Counted from the stretch's first letter, positions 50,807 to 61,094 are shown. The stretch is 64,000 bases of DNA from Neobacillus niacini (GCF_000759675.1 NZ_BAWM01000045.1:154433-218432); one strand, 5' to 3'. Made by a program: numbers and translations. Notes: generated by a model from the sequence alone, not told the origin.

Positions 50807-51512
50807 GCTGCTTTCCCCCTAATCTGGCTAAAATGGTTTCATAGGCTTCTGTTAAACTGCCAAGGTCCCGACGGAATACATCTTTATCGAGCTTTGCATT
50901 TGTCTTTTTGTCCCACAATCTGCAGGTGTCCGGTGAAATCTCATCTGCTAATAGTATCTTGCCTTCATCGTCCTTACCAAACTCAAGCTTGAAATCGATG
51001 AGGTTAATGCCTAGCTCTGTAAAAAAGCTTGATAAAACTGTATTAATTATTAGTGCCTTTTCTTTTAAAATTGCTAGTTCTTCAGAAGTTGCTACATTCA
51101 ATTCGTAGACATGGTCAACTGTTAACAGCGGGTCACCAAGATCATCATTTTTTAGATAAAACTCAACAAGTGGCTTAGTTAATTCTTTACCTTCTTCGAT
51201 CCCTAATCGCTTTGAAAGACTTCCTGCAGCAACATTACGAACGACAACCTCAAGCGGAATAATCGATACTTTTTTAACTAGCTGCTCTGTTTCTGAAATT
51301 CTCTTAATAAAATGCGACTCAATTCCCTGTTCCTTAAGCTTTAAAAATAGCAAACTAGTAATTTCGTTATTCAAACGTCCCTTACCAGTAATATCTGCCT
51401 TCTTTTGCCCGTTGAAAGCTGTTGCCGAATCCTTATACTCAATCAAAACAGTTTGTTCATCTTCCGTTTTAAAAATTCGCTTCGCTTTTCCTTCATAGAG
51501 AAGTTCTCTCAT
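50799..51512 (-). CDS. purC: SAICAR synthase
   Basis: Adds aspartate to CAIR with ATP. 237 residues. Motifs: [10 protein letters not shown] at the N-terminus, [27 protein letters not shown] and [17 protein letters not shown] behind AGGAGG. The gap to purB upstream is 322 bp and holds palindrome array D, unlike the short gap in B. subtilis. Confidence 0.97.
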   Translation of the reverse strand: MRELLYEGKAKRIFKTEDEQTVLIEYKDSATAFNGQKKADITGKGRLNNEITSLLFLKLKEQGIESHFIKRISETEQLVKKVSIIPLEVVVRNVAAGSLSKRLGIEEGKELTKPLVEFYLKNDDLGDPLLTVDHVYELNVATSEELAILKEKALIINTVLSSFFTELGINLIDFKLEFGKDDEGKILLADEISPDTCRLWDKKTNAKLDKDVFRRDLGSLTEAYETILARLGGKQHV

Positions 51513-51611
51513 AAAGAATGCCTCCTAATTCGCAATATTGGGAATCTTAAAAGTATTATAGGCACTGGAAATCAGTGTTAGTGCCCATATTCTTGTTATT
51601 TATTAGATTTC

Positions 51612-51834
51612 GGTAACTAATTGGCTTCTTTGGTTACCACTTTCTTGGTTTTTACTCGTCTTTGGTCTCCAAGAGCCTTCCTTGGTTACCACTTTCTTGA
51701 TTTTCACTCGCTTTTGGTCACCAAAAGCCCTCTTTGGTTACCACTTTCTCATTTTTCCAACCGTTTCGGTCACCAAAAGCCCTCTTTGGTGACCGCTTTT
51801 TCGATTCTCAACCGATTTCGGTCATTAATAGCTC
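51612..51834. repeat. 52-bp palindrome array D, inside the pur operon
   Basis: 27-bp palindromes begin at 51612, 51664, 51716 and 51768 (exact 52-bp step), and a decayed fifth at 51820 runs into the purB stop codon. Core: GGTCACCAAAAG-CCC-TCTTTGGTTACC. Spacers are of the type ACTTTCTTGATTTTCACTCG. A separate hairpin GGGCACTAACA/...AGTGCCC-like lies near 51559-51586 between array and purC. If the operon is transcribed as one unit, the RNA holds four or five hairpins here. Confidence 0.9.
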
Positions 51835-53133
51835 TTACCCATTCAACCCTAATCGATCAAAGATGGTATCAACATGCTGCAGGTGATAGTTGTAATCAAA
51901 GCAGTTAGCAATTTCTTCCATTGAAAGCAAGCTTGTAATTTTCGGCTCCTCTTCAATCAAACCGCGGAAAGGAACTTGCTTTTCCCATGACTCCATTGTT
52001 TTTGGCTGAACGGTATCATAAGCCTCTTCACGTGATAAACCTTTGTCAATCAACGCAAGCAGGACTCTTTGTGAGTAAATCAAGCCAAGCGTCCGGTCCA
52101 TGTTACGTTTCATGTTTTCTGGATACACAGTTAGGTTTTTAATGATGTTGCCGAAACGATTTAACATGTAGTTCAAGGCAATCGTTGCATCTGGTAAAAT
52201 GATCCGCTCTGCAGAAGAGTGTGAAATATCGCGCTCATGCCATAGTGGAACATTTTCATAGGCGGTCATCATATAGCCGCGAATCACACGGGCCAAACCA
52301 GTCATATTTTCAGACCCAATTGGGTTTCGTTTATGAGGCATCGCAGATGATCCTTTTTGTCCTTTTGCAAAAAACTCTTCGACTTCACGCGTTTCACTTT
52401 TTTGTAACCCACGAACTTCCACGGCAAATTTTTCAACCGAAGTAGCAATCAATGCAAGAGTGGACATATAGTGTGCATGGCGGTCTCGCTGCAAGGTTTG
52501 GGTTGAGATTGGCGCAGGCTGGGTACCCAGTTTTTCACACACATATTGTTCAACAAACGGGTTGATATTAGCGTAAGTTCCAACTGCTCCGGAAATTTTC
52601 CCAAACTCAACACCAGTAGCTGCCTGATTAAAACGTTCCAGGTTCCGTTTCATTTCTTCATACCAAAGAGCAAGCTTCAATCCAAAAGTAGTCGGTTCAG
52701 CATGTACGCCGTGCGTACGTCCCATCATGACGGTAAATTTATGTTCGATCGCTTTGTTCTTTAGGATTTCAATAAAGTTTTCAAGGTCCTTGCGGATAAT
52801 CGCATTGGCTTGCTTTAATAAGTAAGAAAGTGCGGTATCAACTACATCCGTTGAAGTTAACCCGTAATGCACCCACTTGCGCTCTTCCCCTAATGTCTCG
52901 GATACCGCGCGAGTGAAAGCAACAACATCATGTCTTGTTTCCTCTTCAATTTCTTTAATCCGGTCAATATTAAAGGATGCATTTTCACGAAGCTTCTTTA
53001 CGTCCTCTTTCGGAATATCACCTAACTCAGACCATGCCTCACATGCAAGTATTTCAACCTCTAACCAAGCATTAAAGCGGTTTTCCTCTGTCCATATTGC
53101 ACCCATTTCAGGTCTTGTATAACGATCAATCAT
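51835..53133 (-). CDS. purB: adenylosuccinate lyase
   Basis: Acts twice, on SAICAR and on adenylosuccinate. 432 residues from the ATG at 53133 behind TGGAGG. Motifs: [46 protein letters not shown] and the family signature [16 protein letters not shown]. The start overlaps the purK stop (ATGA). Confidence 0.97.
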   Translation of the reverse strand: MIDRYTRPEMGAIWTEENRFNAWLEVEILACEAWSELGDIPKEDVKKLRENASFNIDRIKEIEEETRHDVVAFTRAVSETLGEERKWVHYGLTSTDVVDTALSYLLKQANAIIRKDLENFIEILKNKAIEHKFTVMMGRTHGVHAEPTTFGLKLALWYEEMKRNLERFNQAATGVEFGKISGAVGTYANINPFVEQYVCEKLGTQPAPISTQTLQRDRHAHYMSTLALIATSVEKFAVEVRGLQKSETREVEEFFAKGQKGSSAMPHKRNPIGSENMTGLARVIRGYMMTAYENVPLWHERDISHSSAERIILPDATIALNYMLNRFGNIIKNLTVYPENMKRNMDRTLGLIYSQRVLLALIDKGLSREEAYDTVQPKTMESWEKQVPFRGLIEEEPKITSLLSMEEIANCFDYNYHLQHVDTIFDRLGLNG

Positions 53134-54287
53134 CTTTTTGCCTCCAGACTTTTTTCTTCCCAAATGTTACTGTTACTCACTTCTTCAAGGGCAGTATCAA
53201 CAGAATCACATAGAATCGTTACATGCCCCATCTTTCTTTTTAGTTTTGCCTCTTCTTTCCCATATAAATGAACTTTCCAATCTGGTACGTTTGTTAATTT
53301 TTCTAACACGTTTTGAACATGCTCTCCTAATATATTAACCATCACCGCAGGCTTTAATAGCTCTGTCTTACCAAGGGGCAGGTTACACACAGCCCTAATA
53401 TGCTGTTCGAATTGTGATGTTTCACATGCCTCAATCGTATAATGCCCTGAATTATGCGGTCTAGGAGCGAGTTCATTTATGTAAATGTTATCCCCCGCTG
53501 TTAAAAACATTTCAACCGCCAGTGTCCCTACTAACTCAAAGGCATTAGCAAGTTGTATCGCTGATTGAATTGCATTATTCTCCGCTTGTTTACTAATACG
53601 TGCTGGAGAAAATGTTTGGTGGAGAATGTTATCGCGATGAATATTTTCTCCAACCGGAAATACAGCTGTTTCACCATTTGAATTTCTAACGATTATGACT
53701 GAAATTTCTTTCGTAAAAGAAATCCATTTTTCCAAGATACATTGTCCATTTTCAAGAAGGACTTGAGCCTTTTCGATATCCTGACTATTTTTAAGAACTA
53801 CTTGCCCTTTGCCGTCATAGCCGCCTCGTGCTGTTTTCAATACTACAGGATAGCCAAGTCTTTCACAATTTTCATTAAGGTCATTCAGCGAATTGATTAC
53901 GGCATAAGGTGCCACCTGAACACCAGCGTTTTCAATTGCCTCTTTTTCTTTTACTCGATCCTGCGTAATTTCAAGTAAGTTCTTACCCTGTGGTACATAT
54001 GCTTGATTACAAAGCCATTCAAGCGCTGCAGCATCGATATTTTCAAATTCGTAGGTAATGACATCACTTACTTCAGCTAGTTGGCTAATTGCTGGTAGAT
54101 CATCATAATTGCCGATAATCTTATAATCAGCCACTTGGCCGCAAGGAGAATCTTCAACAGGGTCTAATACAGCAATTCGATAGCCCATTGCTCTTGCGGA
54201 AAGGGCCATCATCCGTCCTAGCTGTCCGCCGCCAATAATTCCAATTGTTTGACCCGGTAAAATGGTTTTATTAAACAAGCTCATCAC
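53130..54287 (-). CDS. purK: 5-(carboxyamino)imidazole ribonucleotide synthase
   Basis: ATP-grasp enzyme making N5-CAIR from AIR and bicarbonate. About 385 residues. Motifs: [54 protein letters not shown]. Starts at GTG or the adjoining ATG (54287/54284), overlapping the purE stop by about 17 bp; the ribosome site is weak, so coupling to purE is likely. Confidence 0.96.
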   Translation of the reverse strand: MMSLFNKTILPGQTIGIIGGGQLGRMMALSARAMGYRIAVLDPVEDSPCGQVADYKIIGNYDDLPAISQLAEVSDVITYEFENIDAAALEWLCNQAYVPQGKNLLEITQDRVKEKEAIENAGVQVAPYAVINSLNDLNENCERLGYPVVLKTARGGYDGKGQVVLKNSQDIEKAQVLLENGQCILEKWISFTKEISVIIVRNSNGETAVFPVGENIHRDNILHQTFSPARISKQAENNAIQSAIQLANAFELVGTLAVEMFLTAGDNIYINELAPRPHNSGHYTIEACETSQFEQHIRAVCNLPLGKTELLKPAVMVNILGEHVQNVLEKLTNVPDWKVHLYGKEEAKLKRKMGHVTILCDSVDTALEEVSNSNIWEEKSLEAKR

Positions 54288-54759
54288 TACTTTCTATTGC
54301 TGCAATTTTTGCTTCAATACGGACTTGCTCGAGTCGTTCTTGTAATTTCGAATCGTTAATCGAAACGATTTGTGCTGCCAGTAATCCCGCATTTGTTGCC
54401 CCTGCTTTTCCGATTGCCACTGTTGCCACTGGTACCCCTGCTGGCATTTGCACGATGGATAATAGTGAGTCTAGTCCATTCAATGCCTTCGATTGAACAG
54501 GTACACCGATAACTGGCAATGTGGTCTTTGCTGCAACCATACCTGGCAGATGTGCCGCACCGCCTGCACCTGCGATGATTACCTTAATTCCGCTTACTCT
54601 AGCATTCTCAGCAAATTCAAACATCAAATCAGGAGTGCGGTGGGCTGAAACCACCTTTTTCTCATACGGAACTTCTAACCGGTCAAGGATTTCACAGGTA
54701 TGCTTCATCGTTTCCCAATCTGATTTGCTTCCCATTATTACCGCCACAATCGGATTCAT
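54271..54759 (-). CDS. purE: 5-(carboxyamino)imidazole ribonucleotide mutase
   Basis: Class I PurE, 162 residues: [97 protein letters not shown] behind AAGGGGAGAG. First gene of the operon; about 395 nt of leader with riboswitch and a repeat element lie upstream. Confidence 0.97.
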   Translation of the reverse strand: MNPIVAVIMGSKSDWETMKHTCEILDRLEVPYEKKVVSAHRTPDLMFEFAENARVSGIKVIIAGAGGAAHLPGMVAAKTTLPVIGVPVQSKALNGLDSLLSIVQMPAGVPVATVAIGKAGATNAGLLAAQIVSINDSKLQERLEQVRIEAKIAAIESSDELV

Positions 54760-54773
54760 GTTCTCTCCCCTTT

Positions 54774-54925
54774 GTCTAGCGCAAGCAGCCTAGGGGGCTC
54801 TCAGGTCTAAGCCAATCCGTCAAGAAGGTTAAAGAACAACCTTCCCACCGGCTCGTCTTATGCCTGTCGCTCCTGGGAAAAATTGAACTGCATTTTTCCT
54901 TGTTCAAGGCGCTTACGCTTTTCTT
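54774..54925 (-). repeat. long-hairpin interspersed element, copy 4, in the purE leader
   Basis: On the minus strand: AAGCGTAAGCGCCTTGAAC, a short insertion with complementary GGAAAAATGCAGTTC and CAATTTTTCCC segments, then GCGACAGGCATAAGACGAGC, GAAGGTTG...AACCTTC, GGCTTAGACCTGAGAGCCCC, and an end TGCGCTAGACAAAGGGGAG that merges with the purE ribosome site. It lies between the riboswitch terminator and purE, so every full-length pur mRNA should carry it. Confidence 0.85.
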
Positions 54926-54937
54926 ACTTTACCAATA

Positions 54938-55002
54938 TAAAAAGCCCAAAACAGATACTTCTCCAATTTCCACGAAATGAGAGAAAGCAGTCTGTCCGGG
55001 CT
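54938..55002 (-). terminator. riboswitch-controlled terminator of the pur operon
   Basis: Minus-strand AGCCCGGACAGA pairs with TCTGTTTTGGGCT, followed by T5; the loop is long (about 35 nt). Its position downstream of the purine aptamer makes it the expected ligand-dependent terminator. Confidence 0.75.
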
Positions 55003-55058
55003 GAAATCGGCACAGTAAATACCCTGAAACGAGTTAACGTTTCTGGCATTTCCACTTC

Positions 55059-55130
55059 CCCTCATAGTCCAATCATTTACGGTAATTGGGTAGATACTTA
55101 TAGGCCATATTCCCATTATTATACGAGGGT
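55059..55130 (-). ncRNA. purine (guanine-type) riboswitch aptamer
   Basis: Minus-strand consensus blocks in order: P1 CCCTCGTATAAT, ATATGGCC, AGTATCTACCC, ACCGTAAAT, GGACTATGAGGG. P1 closes as CCCTCGTA/TATGAGGG. The discriminating base in GACTATG is C, which pairs with guanine or hypoxanthine; adenine aptamers have T there. High guanine should favour the terminator downstream and shut off purine synthesis. Confidence 0.95.
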
Positions 55131-55159
55131 GTTACTTTATATATTTTTTTGACACCTTT

Positions 55160-55232
55160 ATATTACAATTTAAGGGGCAAATGGTCAATAAAAACGAACG
55201 ATTTTATTTATAAAAAATATAACGTTCGTATT
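55160..55232 (-). promoter_or_regulatory. purE promoter with PurR boxes
   Basis: Minus strand: TTGACC at 55188-55183, 17 bp, TAATAT at 55165-55160. Immediately upstream lie two inverted CGAACG-type motifs (ACGAACG near 55229-55223 in one sense, CGTTCG at 55200-55195), matching the paired PurBoxes bound by PurR and controlled by PRPP in Bacillus. The distal box overlaps the end of yebG. Confidence 0.8.
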
Positions 55233-55429
55233 TACTCACTGCTGACGGCCTCAAATACAATCTGTCTTCCAACCGGTTCATAGGTAGTTTTATTCCCAGT
55301 AATTACCTCCTTAAAAATTGGTTTTTCCGTCCGGCGAACCGGTACATACCCCTGTTTTTTCATCCGCTCTAAACAAGCTTCAATACTTTCATTTTCTTGT
55401 ACTTCAAATTGCATTTTCTTTTTACTCAT
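55232..55429 (-). CDS. yebG: NETI motif protein YebG
   Basis: 65 residues from the ATG at 55429, which overlaps the yebE stop (ATGA). Contains the NETI-type core as [32 protein letters not shown]. Function unknown. Lies directly before the pur operon as in B. subtilis. Confidence 0.85.
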   Translation of the reverse strand: MSKKKMQFEVQENESIEACLERMKKQGYVPVRRTEKPIFKEVITGNKTTYEPVGRQIVFEAVSSE

Positions 55430-55968
55430 GAAAATAATTTCCCTCTTTTCACAGATTTCACCCAAAATCCTCCATGGATAGATTTTGGTTCATAGGAGAT
55501 GATGAATGCTTTTGGATCCAAATTTTTTATCGTGTCATACAATTTAAGTTCAAATTTTCTTGGTGTTAAAATTTGCATTGCCATCCGATCGCCTTCCAGA
55601 CCATTTGCTTCCCAATTTGTTACACCATATCCTTTTTCCCTTAATGTTTTAGGCAAGTCTTTATCATATGCATTAGTTATTACATTTACCGTAATATAGC
55701 CCAAAGCCAGCTTTTCCTCTATTTTCATCCCGACAATAACCCCAATTCCATAACCAACCGCATATGCGATTAGATTTTGGATTTCATTAAGATTATTTAA
55801 AACAAGACCGAGACCTAACACATAAATAACGACTTCGATCATACTAAGAGAAGCCGCCAAATACCGCTGCCCTTTTAACGTTAGAATCATTCTTATCGTA
55901 AAAAATGAAACATAAACGATGTTGATAAGTAAGATAATCACTACCATCATAAAACTATTCTCTAACAA
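55426..55968 (-). CDS. yebE: YebE family membrane protein (DUF2179)
   Basis: 180 residues. N-terminal hydrophobic helices ([66 protein letters not shown]), then a soluble DUF2179-type domain [52 protein letters not shown] near 55968; a good ribosome site (AGGAGG) precedes it. Function unknown; family members of this domain bind nucleotides in some species. Confidence 0.85.
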   Translation of the reverse strand: MLENSFMMVVIILLINIVYVSFFTIRMILTLKGQRYLAASLSMIEVVIYVLGLGLVLNNLNEIQNLIAYAVGYGIGVIVGMKIEEKLALGYITVNVITNAYDKDLPKTLREKGYGVTNWEANGLEGDRMAMQILTPRKFELKLYDTIKNLDPKAFIISYEPKSIHGGFWVKSVKRGKLFS

Positions 55969-56057
55969 AGACTAAACCTCCTATTCTCATCTTGGACAAT
56001 TCTAGGTACGTTATTTTGTTAGTGTAACCCTTTTGATTAAATTTTTCATTTAATTTA

Positions 56058-56090
56058 AAGAAGACCCGCCATTTGACAGGTCCTATACTA
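56058..56090 (-). terminator. weak terminator after marR gene
   Basis: GACCTGTCAA/...GGGTC hairpin followed on the minus strand by TTCTTTAAAT; imperfect U tract. Confidence 0.45.
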
Positions 56091-56101
56091 GGATTATTTT
56101 A

Positions 56102-56572
56102 CTAAGGTAATACTTCTTTTTGGGCTTCGACACCAATATGATAGAGTTTTTCATGGATGTCTAATAGTTTTTCTAAATCTTCCTTCGGCAATTTCGCATA
56201 GTACTTTTCAATGATAAACAGCTGATTTTTTTCTACCATTTGATTATAGCGGTGACCTTTTTCACCTAGTTGAACGATAATTTCGCGGCGGTTGTCAGGA
56301 TTTATCTCTCTTTTTACATAATACTGCTTTTCCAGTTTTGAAATGAGCTGACTCGCAGCACTGGCCGTAATGGATAAAAAGTGTGAAATTTCATTAACAG
56401 TCCGATTTTTCACCCTTAAGAGCTCTAAGATTACTTGTTGTTTTGTTGATAGGTCGGCAAACTCATCGTTAATTAGTTTCTTATAGTCCTCTAAAAATAG
56501 AGAACTCAAAGCATTGGAGTAATCTACAATTTTACTGCATATAATTTCTAAATCTTTGTTCACTTCTTTCAC
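56102..56572 (-). CDS. MarR family transcriptional regulator
   Basis: 156 residues, winged helix: LSTKQQVILELLRVKNRTVNEISHFLSITASAASQLISKLEKQYYVKREINPDNRREIIVQLGEKG, the classic MarR recognition-helix plus wing (DNRR). ATG with AGAGGTG upstream. It lies downstream of the bceB-type permease but behind that gene's terminator, so it is probably separate; its target is unknown. Confidence 0.88.
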   Translation of the reverse strand: MKEVNKDLEIICSKIVDYSNALSSLFLEDYKKLINDEFADLSTKQQVILELLRVKNRTVNEISHFLSITASAASQLISKLEKQYYVKREINPDNRREIIVQLGEKGHRYNQMVEKNQLFIIEKYYAKLPKEDLEKLLDIHEKLYHIGVEAQKEVLP

Positions 56573-56635
56573 CTCTTCATATTTCCATTATAAACCACTA
56601 TTAATATTTAAGCGAACTTAAATGTTTATTAAAAT

Positions 56636-56666
56636 AAAAAGACTAAGCTGGATAACCAGCTTAGCC
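56636..56666 (-). terminator. terminator of the ABC transporter operon
   Basis: Stem CTAAGCTGG/CCAGCTTAG with a five-base loop and an A-rich low side, next to the permease stop. Confidence 0.85.
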
Positions 56667-56667
56667 T

Positions 56668-58572
56668 CTAAATTAAAGTTTTTTTCAAATTTCGTAAATA
56701 ATGGTGACGGATAAATAAGAAATAAATGATTTGTGCGATAAAAAAGCCTGCTATGACAATGACCATTTCAGTTGCAATGGACATCGAGAAGAAACTTTGA
56801 AGTGCCATGAAGGCAAAAATACTGTGAATGATTGCAATTGTGATTGGAACAAAGAAAAGAAGTACCAACTGGCGTGTAACAATCTTGTTTAGCTCTCCAT
56901 CAGTTAAACCTACTTTCTTTACCGTCAAATATAAACGACGGTCGTATTCCAGATCCGCATATAATCGGAAATACAAGAAGCTGCCTGCTGCAATAAAGAA
57001 GACTGCACCGATTAGAAAGGCTACAAGTAACATAATCCGATACACGCTCATTAGCTGTTGATATAATGTTCCGCTTACCGTCATCGCATAAGGATTTTTA
57101 CTTGTATTAAAGACTGCACCATTCTCCACTAGATTTTCAGCCATTCCAGCTGTTTTTTCAAACTCAGCTGTAAAAAATCCAGTAAATAATACTGTATTTT
57201 TAGATGAAAGTTTTTGATATAACTCATCACTAACAACAAGTCCTTCACTCGTTATAAGTTGAAAGGGAATCACGACATTATTTGTCGCCTTATTTTGCTG
57301 AAGCTTAATGTTCTCCTGTTTTAGCGTATACGTCTGTGGGTCAAACGTTTCAATTAACGACGTTAGCATAGCAAGTGCTTCCATTCCAGTCGGTTTGTCC
57401 TCTTTGAATGGATAACCAGCAAGCTCTGATATCTTTTTGTAATTCGAATACGTAATAACAGGTATTTCTTCTCGTGCGTAAGGGTCAGTAGAATCAGCAA
57501 TTTCCACATACTTCAATGGAATCTCAAGTGTAGTATAGTTGATATTTCGCTTTTGAAATTCACTTTCGATTTGCTGTAGGTTATGCTGGTGGACAGCTTG
57601 ATTATCCTTTGCAAGATAACTTACTGCTGCTGGAAAATCCAATTGAAATTGCTTGTTTAAAACATTCATTGACGCGAGTGTTCCCACTGCACAAAACGCA
57701 ACCGTTGAAACGATGGTAACCATAAAAAACATCCGGGCATTATCCTTTAAGCGATAAGCCAAACTTGAGAATGTAATGATATTGGTTCTTTTCCAAAACA
57801 ATATCCGATTTCTTTGAAGCAATTTGGTCATGAACACCGACAGTTGGGTATAGAAAAAGTAGGTTCCAAATATGGTCATGAAAACAACAGGTAGAATACG
57901 AATCATCATCGTTTCCAGTGTTGTTGTAGCTGCTAGATAATAACTGGCAATTAGTAGAATAGCAGACAAAATCGCAAGTACTTTCGAAACTTTGGGCTCT
58001 TTTTTTGGCTTTTCTCCGGCCTGGAATAAGTCAATTAACTTATTGATCCTGACTAGCAGCGTAGTAAATATAGAGATAGATAAAAAGAGAATTAAAAAGG
58101 CAAAAATAGTCCATGAAAGAGCTTTTCCAGATAAATAGAAAGGAACGGACTCAATATCAAGCATTCTCGAACCTATCATTAGAAACAATTTACCTGTGAT
58201 GATTCCTGCACCAATACCAGCAATAATGGATCCAATACCAATCAGCATGTTTTCTAAAAAAACCATTCGGTTTAGCTGACCCCTTGTCATCCCGTGCATC
58301 ATTAATATCCCAAATTCCCGCTTACGCGATTTCAAAAACGTGCTGACCGAATAAAGTACAAACAAGAATGAGAAAACATACATGATGACTTCAGCTGTAA
58401 CCATTAATTGAATCGCTACCGAAGCGGTTACCCCTTTTTTTATATCAGGATTAAAAATAAACAGGGCATACACAAAGAAAATCATCACAGAGAACGCGCT
58501 GCTTAAAAAATAAGCGGCATATGTCCGTTTATTGCGGATAACATTTCTAAAGGCGAACTGTCGAAAGGTCAT
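56668..58572 (-). CDS. BceB-type ABC transporter permease
   Basis: 634 residues, the size and layout of Bce/Vra/Psd-type permeases: an N-terminal FtsX-like set of helices, a large extracellular domain between roughly residues 310 and 520, then three C-terminal helices. These transporters detect and remove peptide antibiotics such as bacitracin from lipid II-cycle intermediates and signal to the paired kinase. ATG at 58572 overlaps bceA by 26 bp. The exact drug cannot be predicted. Confidence 0.9.
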   Translation of the reverse strand: MTFRQFAFRNVIRNKRTYAAYFLSSAFSVMIFFVYALFIFNPDIKKGVTASVAIQLMVTAEVIMYVFSFLFVLYSVSTFLKSRKREFGILMMHGMTRGQLNRMVFLENMLIGIGSIIAGIGAGIITGKLFLMIGSRMLDIESVPFYLSGKALSWTIFAFLILFLSISIFTTLLVRINKLIDLFQAGEKPKKEPKVSKVLAILSAILLIASYYLAATTTLETMMIRILPVVFMTIFGTYFFYTQLSVFMTKLLQRNRILFWKRTNIITFSSLAYRLKDNARMFFMVTIVSTVAFCAVGTLASMNVLNKQFQLDFPAAVSYLAKDNQAVHQHNLQQIESEFQKRNINYTTLEIPLKYVEIADSTDPYAREEIPVITYSNYKKISELAGYPFKEDKPTGMEALAMLTSLIETFDPQTYTLKQENIKLQQNKATNNVVIPFQLITSEGLVVSDELYQKLSSKNTVLFTGFFTAEFEKTAGMAENLVENGAVFNTSKNPYAMTVSGTLYQQLMSVYRIMLLVAFLIGAVFFIAAGSFLYFRLYADLEYDRRLYLTVKKVGLTDGELNKIVTRQLVLLFFVPITIAIIHSIFAFMALQSFFSMSIATEMVIVIAGFFIAQIIYFLFIRHHYLRNLKKTLI

Positions 58573-59317
58573 GACTGTTACCCCCTAGTAATGCCAGCAT
58601 ATCAATAATTTTTTGGAAAAATGCCTGGCGATTATCTCCTCGGTAAATCTCGTTATATAGCTGTCCGTCTTTTATAAAAATAACACGGTGGCAATAGCTC
58701 GCTGCAACAGCATCATGTGTCACCATTAAAGCAGTCGCTCCATCCTCTCTGTTAATCGTCGAGATGGTTTCCATAACATCTTTAGCCGATTTTGAATCAA
58801 GGTTTCCAGTTGGTTCATCTGCTAAAATAAGCGAAGGCTGATGAATAATCGCCCGAGCGATCGCTGTTCTTTGCATTTGTCCGCCAGAAATTTCATAGGT
58901 GCGCTTTTTTAATATAGAATCTATCCCTAGTTTTTGGGCAACCTTTTGAAGCTTCCTCTCCATTTCATTAACACGTTTCCCGTCCAGTGTAAGTGGAAGG
59001 ACGATATTCTCCTCAACCGTTAACGTATCCAGTAAATTAAAGTGTTGAAAAACAAAACCCAACTCTCTTCTTCGAAATAATGCCGTTTGCTTGCGATTTA
59101 ATTGATGTGGATTCTGTTCATTAATTAAAACCTCACCAGAGCTCGGTTGATCGATGGTTGAGATTAAGTTCAGCAGCGTTGTTTTTCCACTTCCTGATGG
59201 ACCCATGATCCCAACAAACTCTCCCTTTTCAATTGAAAAGTTAATATTATCTAAGGCTTTATGCGCCACTCTTCCCTCATATATCTTTGCTAATTGTTTT
59301 ACAGTTAAGATAGCCAA
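58547..59317 (-). CDS. BceA-type ABC transporter ATP-binding protein
   Basis: 256 residues from a TTG at 59317, eight bases after AAGGAG (MAILTVKQLAKIYEG). Walker A GPSGSGKTT at 39-47, ABC signature EISGGQMQRTAIARAI, Walker B LILADEPTGNLDS. Energises the permease downstream. Own promoter region with a BceR-type box upstream. Confidence 0.93.
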   Translation of the reverse strand: MAILTVKQLAKIYEGRVAHKALDNINFSIEKGEFVGIMGPSGSGKTTLLNLISTIDQPSSGEVLINEQNPHQLNRKQTALFRRRELGFVFQHFNLLDTLTVEENIVLPLTLDGKRVNEMERKLQKVAQKLGIDSILKKRTYEISGGQMQRTAIARAIIHQPSLILADEPTGNLDSKSAKDVMETISTINREDGATALMVTHDAVAASYCHRVIFIKDGQLYNEIYRGDNRQAFFQKIIDMLALLGGNSHDLSTVRL

Positions 59318-59401
59318 GACCTTCACTCCTTGTTCTTATTTCATGTCTTTATTTTAGCTAGTAAAGGAACCTGGCTGCCATTTCATAAACTTACAGTTAG
59401 C

Positions 59402-59415
59402 TTACAAGATTGTAA
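59402..59415 (-). promoter_or_regulatory. BceR-type operator upstream of bceA
   Basis: Inverted repeat TTACA-AGAT-TGTAA, identical in form to the TnACA-N4-TGTAA core bound by BceR-like regulators; a further half-site CTTACAGT lies at about 59389-59396. It stands between the kinase stop and the transporter start, so the transporter genes are probably induced separately from the regulator genes. Confidence 0.7.
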
Positions 59416-59424
59416 GGTTGATTT

Positions 59425-60396
59425 TTAAAAAATGATTCGGACCGTAGTCCCTTTATTAACGGTTGATGCAATCTCTACCCGGTGTCCAAGTTTATCGCAT
59501 ATTTGCTTCGCTAAATAGAGTCCCATTCCGGTTGACTCTTGAAAATTCCGTCCATTTTCACCCGTGAAATAGGGATCAAACACTCTAGGCAGATCGCTTT
59601 CGGGGATTCCAACACCTTGATCCTGAACTTCTAACACAACATTAGTGTCGCGTTTAAAGCCTTTAAGAAAAATTTTTCGATTTCCATCCGTTGTATATCT
59701 TACTGCATTTGTAATAATTTGAGTTAAAACAAATGAAAGCCATTTTTCATCTGAAGCTATACTCAATTCATCATTCAATTGTAAGGAGGGAAAAACACGG
59801 TTTCGAATGAATAACCTTTTTTGATTGGAAGTAACCGAGCGTACGACCTTTTCTAAGTGGAGCATTTCTACATAAAAATCATGCTCAAATTCATCTAAAC
59901 GGGCAGTATATAACACCATATCTAGACCTTTTTTCATACGGTCAAGTTCATCACCTATTGCTGTGAAGCGAGGCTCATCTTCATCCTGAATCATCAAATG
60001 AATTACAGACAATGGTGTCTTCATTTGGTGAACCCATTGATTAATAAACTGAATATGGTCCTTCAGTTTATGCTGATAGTGATGTAAATCATTTTGATAC
60101 TGACGGTATTGACTTTTCAATAACAGATGTAGACTAGTGGCTAATGGAGCCCCAGAACCTGCCTTGATAAATTCATCCATAGGAGTATGTGGCTCTTCTA
60201 AACGCTTATAAAAGTTTCGGTGGGTTAGATACCGATAGACAAGATATCCGATAAACAAACAGCCGCTAAGAATTCCAGCATACAGGATAATCGAATAATT
60301 TTGGTACCCATCAAGCCAAAATACAAATAAGATCAAAACTAATTGAGCTATATAGACGATAATTAGAGGAATTTGTTCCCTTACAAAAAGCTTCAA
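59425..60396 (-). CDS. BceS-type intramembrane-sensing histidine kinase
   Basis: 323 residues from TTG 60396, overlapping the regulator stop (TTGA). Two helices with almost no outer loop (residues 9-28 and 36-55), typical of kinases that sense through their ABC transporter. Phosphoacceptor His123 in WVHQMKTPLSVIH; N box FVLTQIITNAVRY; G boxes DQGVGIPESDLPRVFDPYFTG and TGMGLYLAKQICDKLGH. Confidence 0.92.
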   Translation of the reverse strand: MKLFVREQIPLIIVYIAQLVLILFVFWLDGYQNYSIILYAGILSGCLFIGYLVYRYLTHRNFYKRLEEPHTPMDEFIKAGSGAPLATSLHLLLKSQYRQYQNDLHHYQHKLKDHIQFINQWVHQMKTPLSVIHLMIQDEDEPRFTAIGDELDRMKKGLDMVLYTARLDEFEHDFYVEMLHLEKVVRSVTSNQKRLFIRNRVFPSLQLNDELSIASDEKWLSFVLTQIITNAVRYTTDGNRKIFLKGFKRDTNVVLEVQDQGVGIPESDLPRVFDPYFTGENGRNFQESTGMGLYLAKQICDKLGHRVEIASTVNKGTTVRIIF

Positions 60397-61094
60397 GACT
60401 GTGCCCCCCAATTGGGTAAAAGGCGATATCCTTGTCCACGAATCGTTTGCAAAGCGTCCTCAATATTTAATATCATTAACTTCTTTCGTACACGTGTGAT
60501 ATATACATTTAACGTATTGTCATCAACAAAAACTTGATCATCCCATATTTTTTCAAGGAGGCGATCACGACTTACGACCCTCTCGGACCTCCTCATTAAT
60601 TCTTCTAAAATTCTAACCTCTGTATGACTAATTTCTACCTTTTGTTTTTGAAACGTCAAAGTTAATCTTTCTACATCTAGTTTTAGCCCTTCTATATCAA
60701 TTAATCGATCACCATGTGTACTAGCAAACTTCCCATAGGCACGACGAAGCTGACTATTGATTTTGGCTACCGCAATATCGTAATCAAATGGCTTTGTGAT
60801 ATAGTCATCTGCTCCATTTTCAAGTGCCATCACTTGATCCATTTTTCCTTCCCGGGCCGAAATAAAAATAATCGGACAGGTGGATACTTTGCGAATTTGA
60901 CGGCACCAATAATAACCATCGAATTTAGGCAAATTCACATCAAGTAAGATAAGGTGCGGGGAATACCTTTCAAATTGCTCCAAAACTGAATCAAACTGAT
61001 CTACTGGCTGGGTATCAAAGCCAAATTTATGTAAATGTTCATTAAGCAACGTTACAAGTTGTTTATCATCTTCTACAATAAAAATTTTGAACAT
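60393..61094 (-). CDS. BceR-type OmpR family response regulator
   Basis: 233 residues. Receiver Asp52 (LLDVNLPKFDGY), acidic pair Glu8-Asp9, Lys in YITKPFDYD; C-terminal winged helix with SHTEVRILEELMRRSERVVSRDRLLEKIWDDQVFVDDNTLNVYITRVRKKL. ATG behind AAAGGAG. First gene of the module; divergent from the propeller protein gene with only 60 bp between starts. Confidence 0.93.
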   Translation of the reverse strand: MFKIFIVEDDKQLVTLLNEHLHKFGFDTQPVDQFDSVLEQFERYSPHLILLDVNLPKFDGYYWCRQIRKVSTCPIIFISAREGKMDQVMALENGADDYITKPFDYDIAVAKINSQLRRAYGKFASTHGDRLIDIEGLKLDVERLTLTFQKQKVEISHTEVRILEELMRRSERVVSRDRLLEKIWDDQVFVDDNTLNVYITRVRKKLMILNIEDALQTIRGQGYRLLPNWGAQS

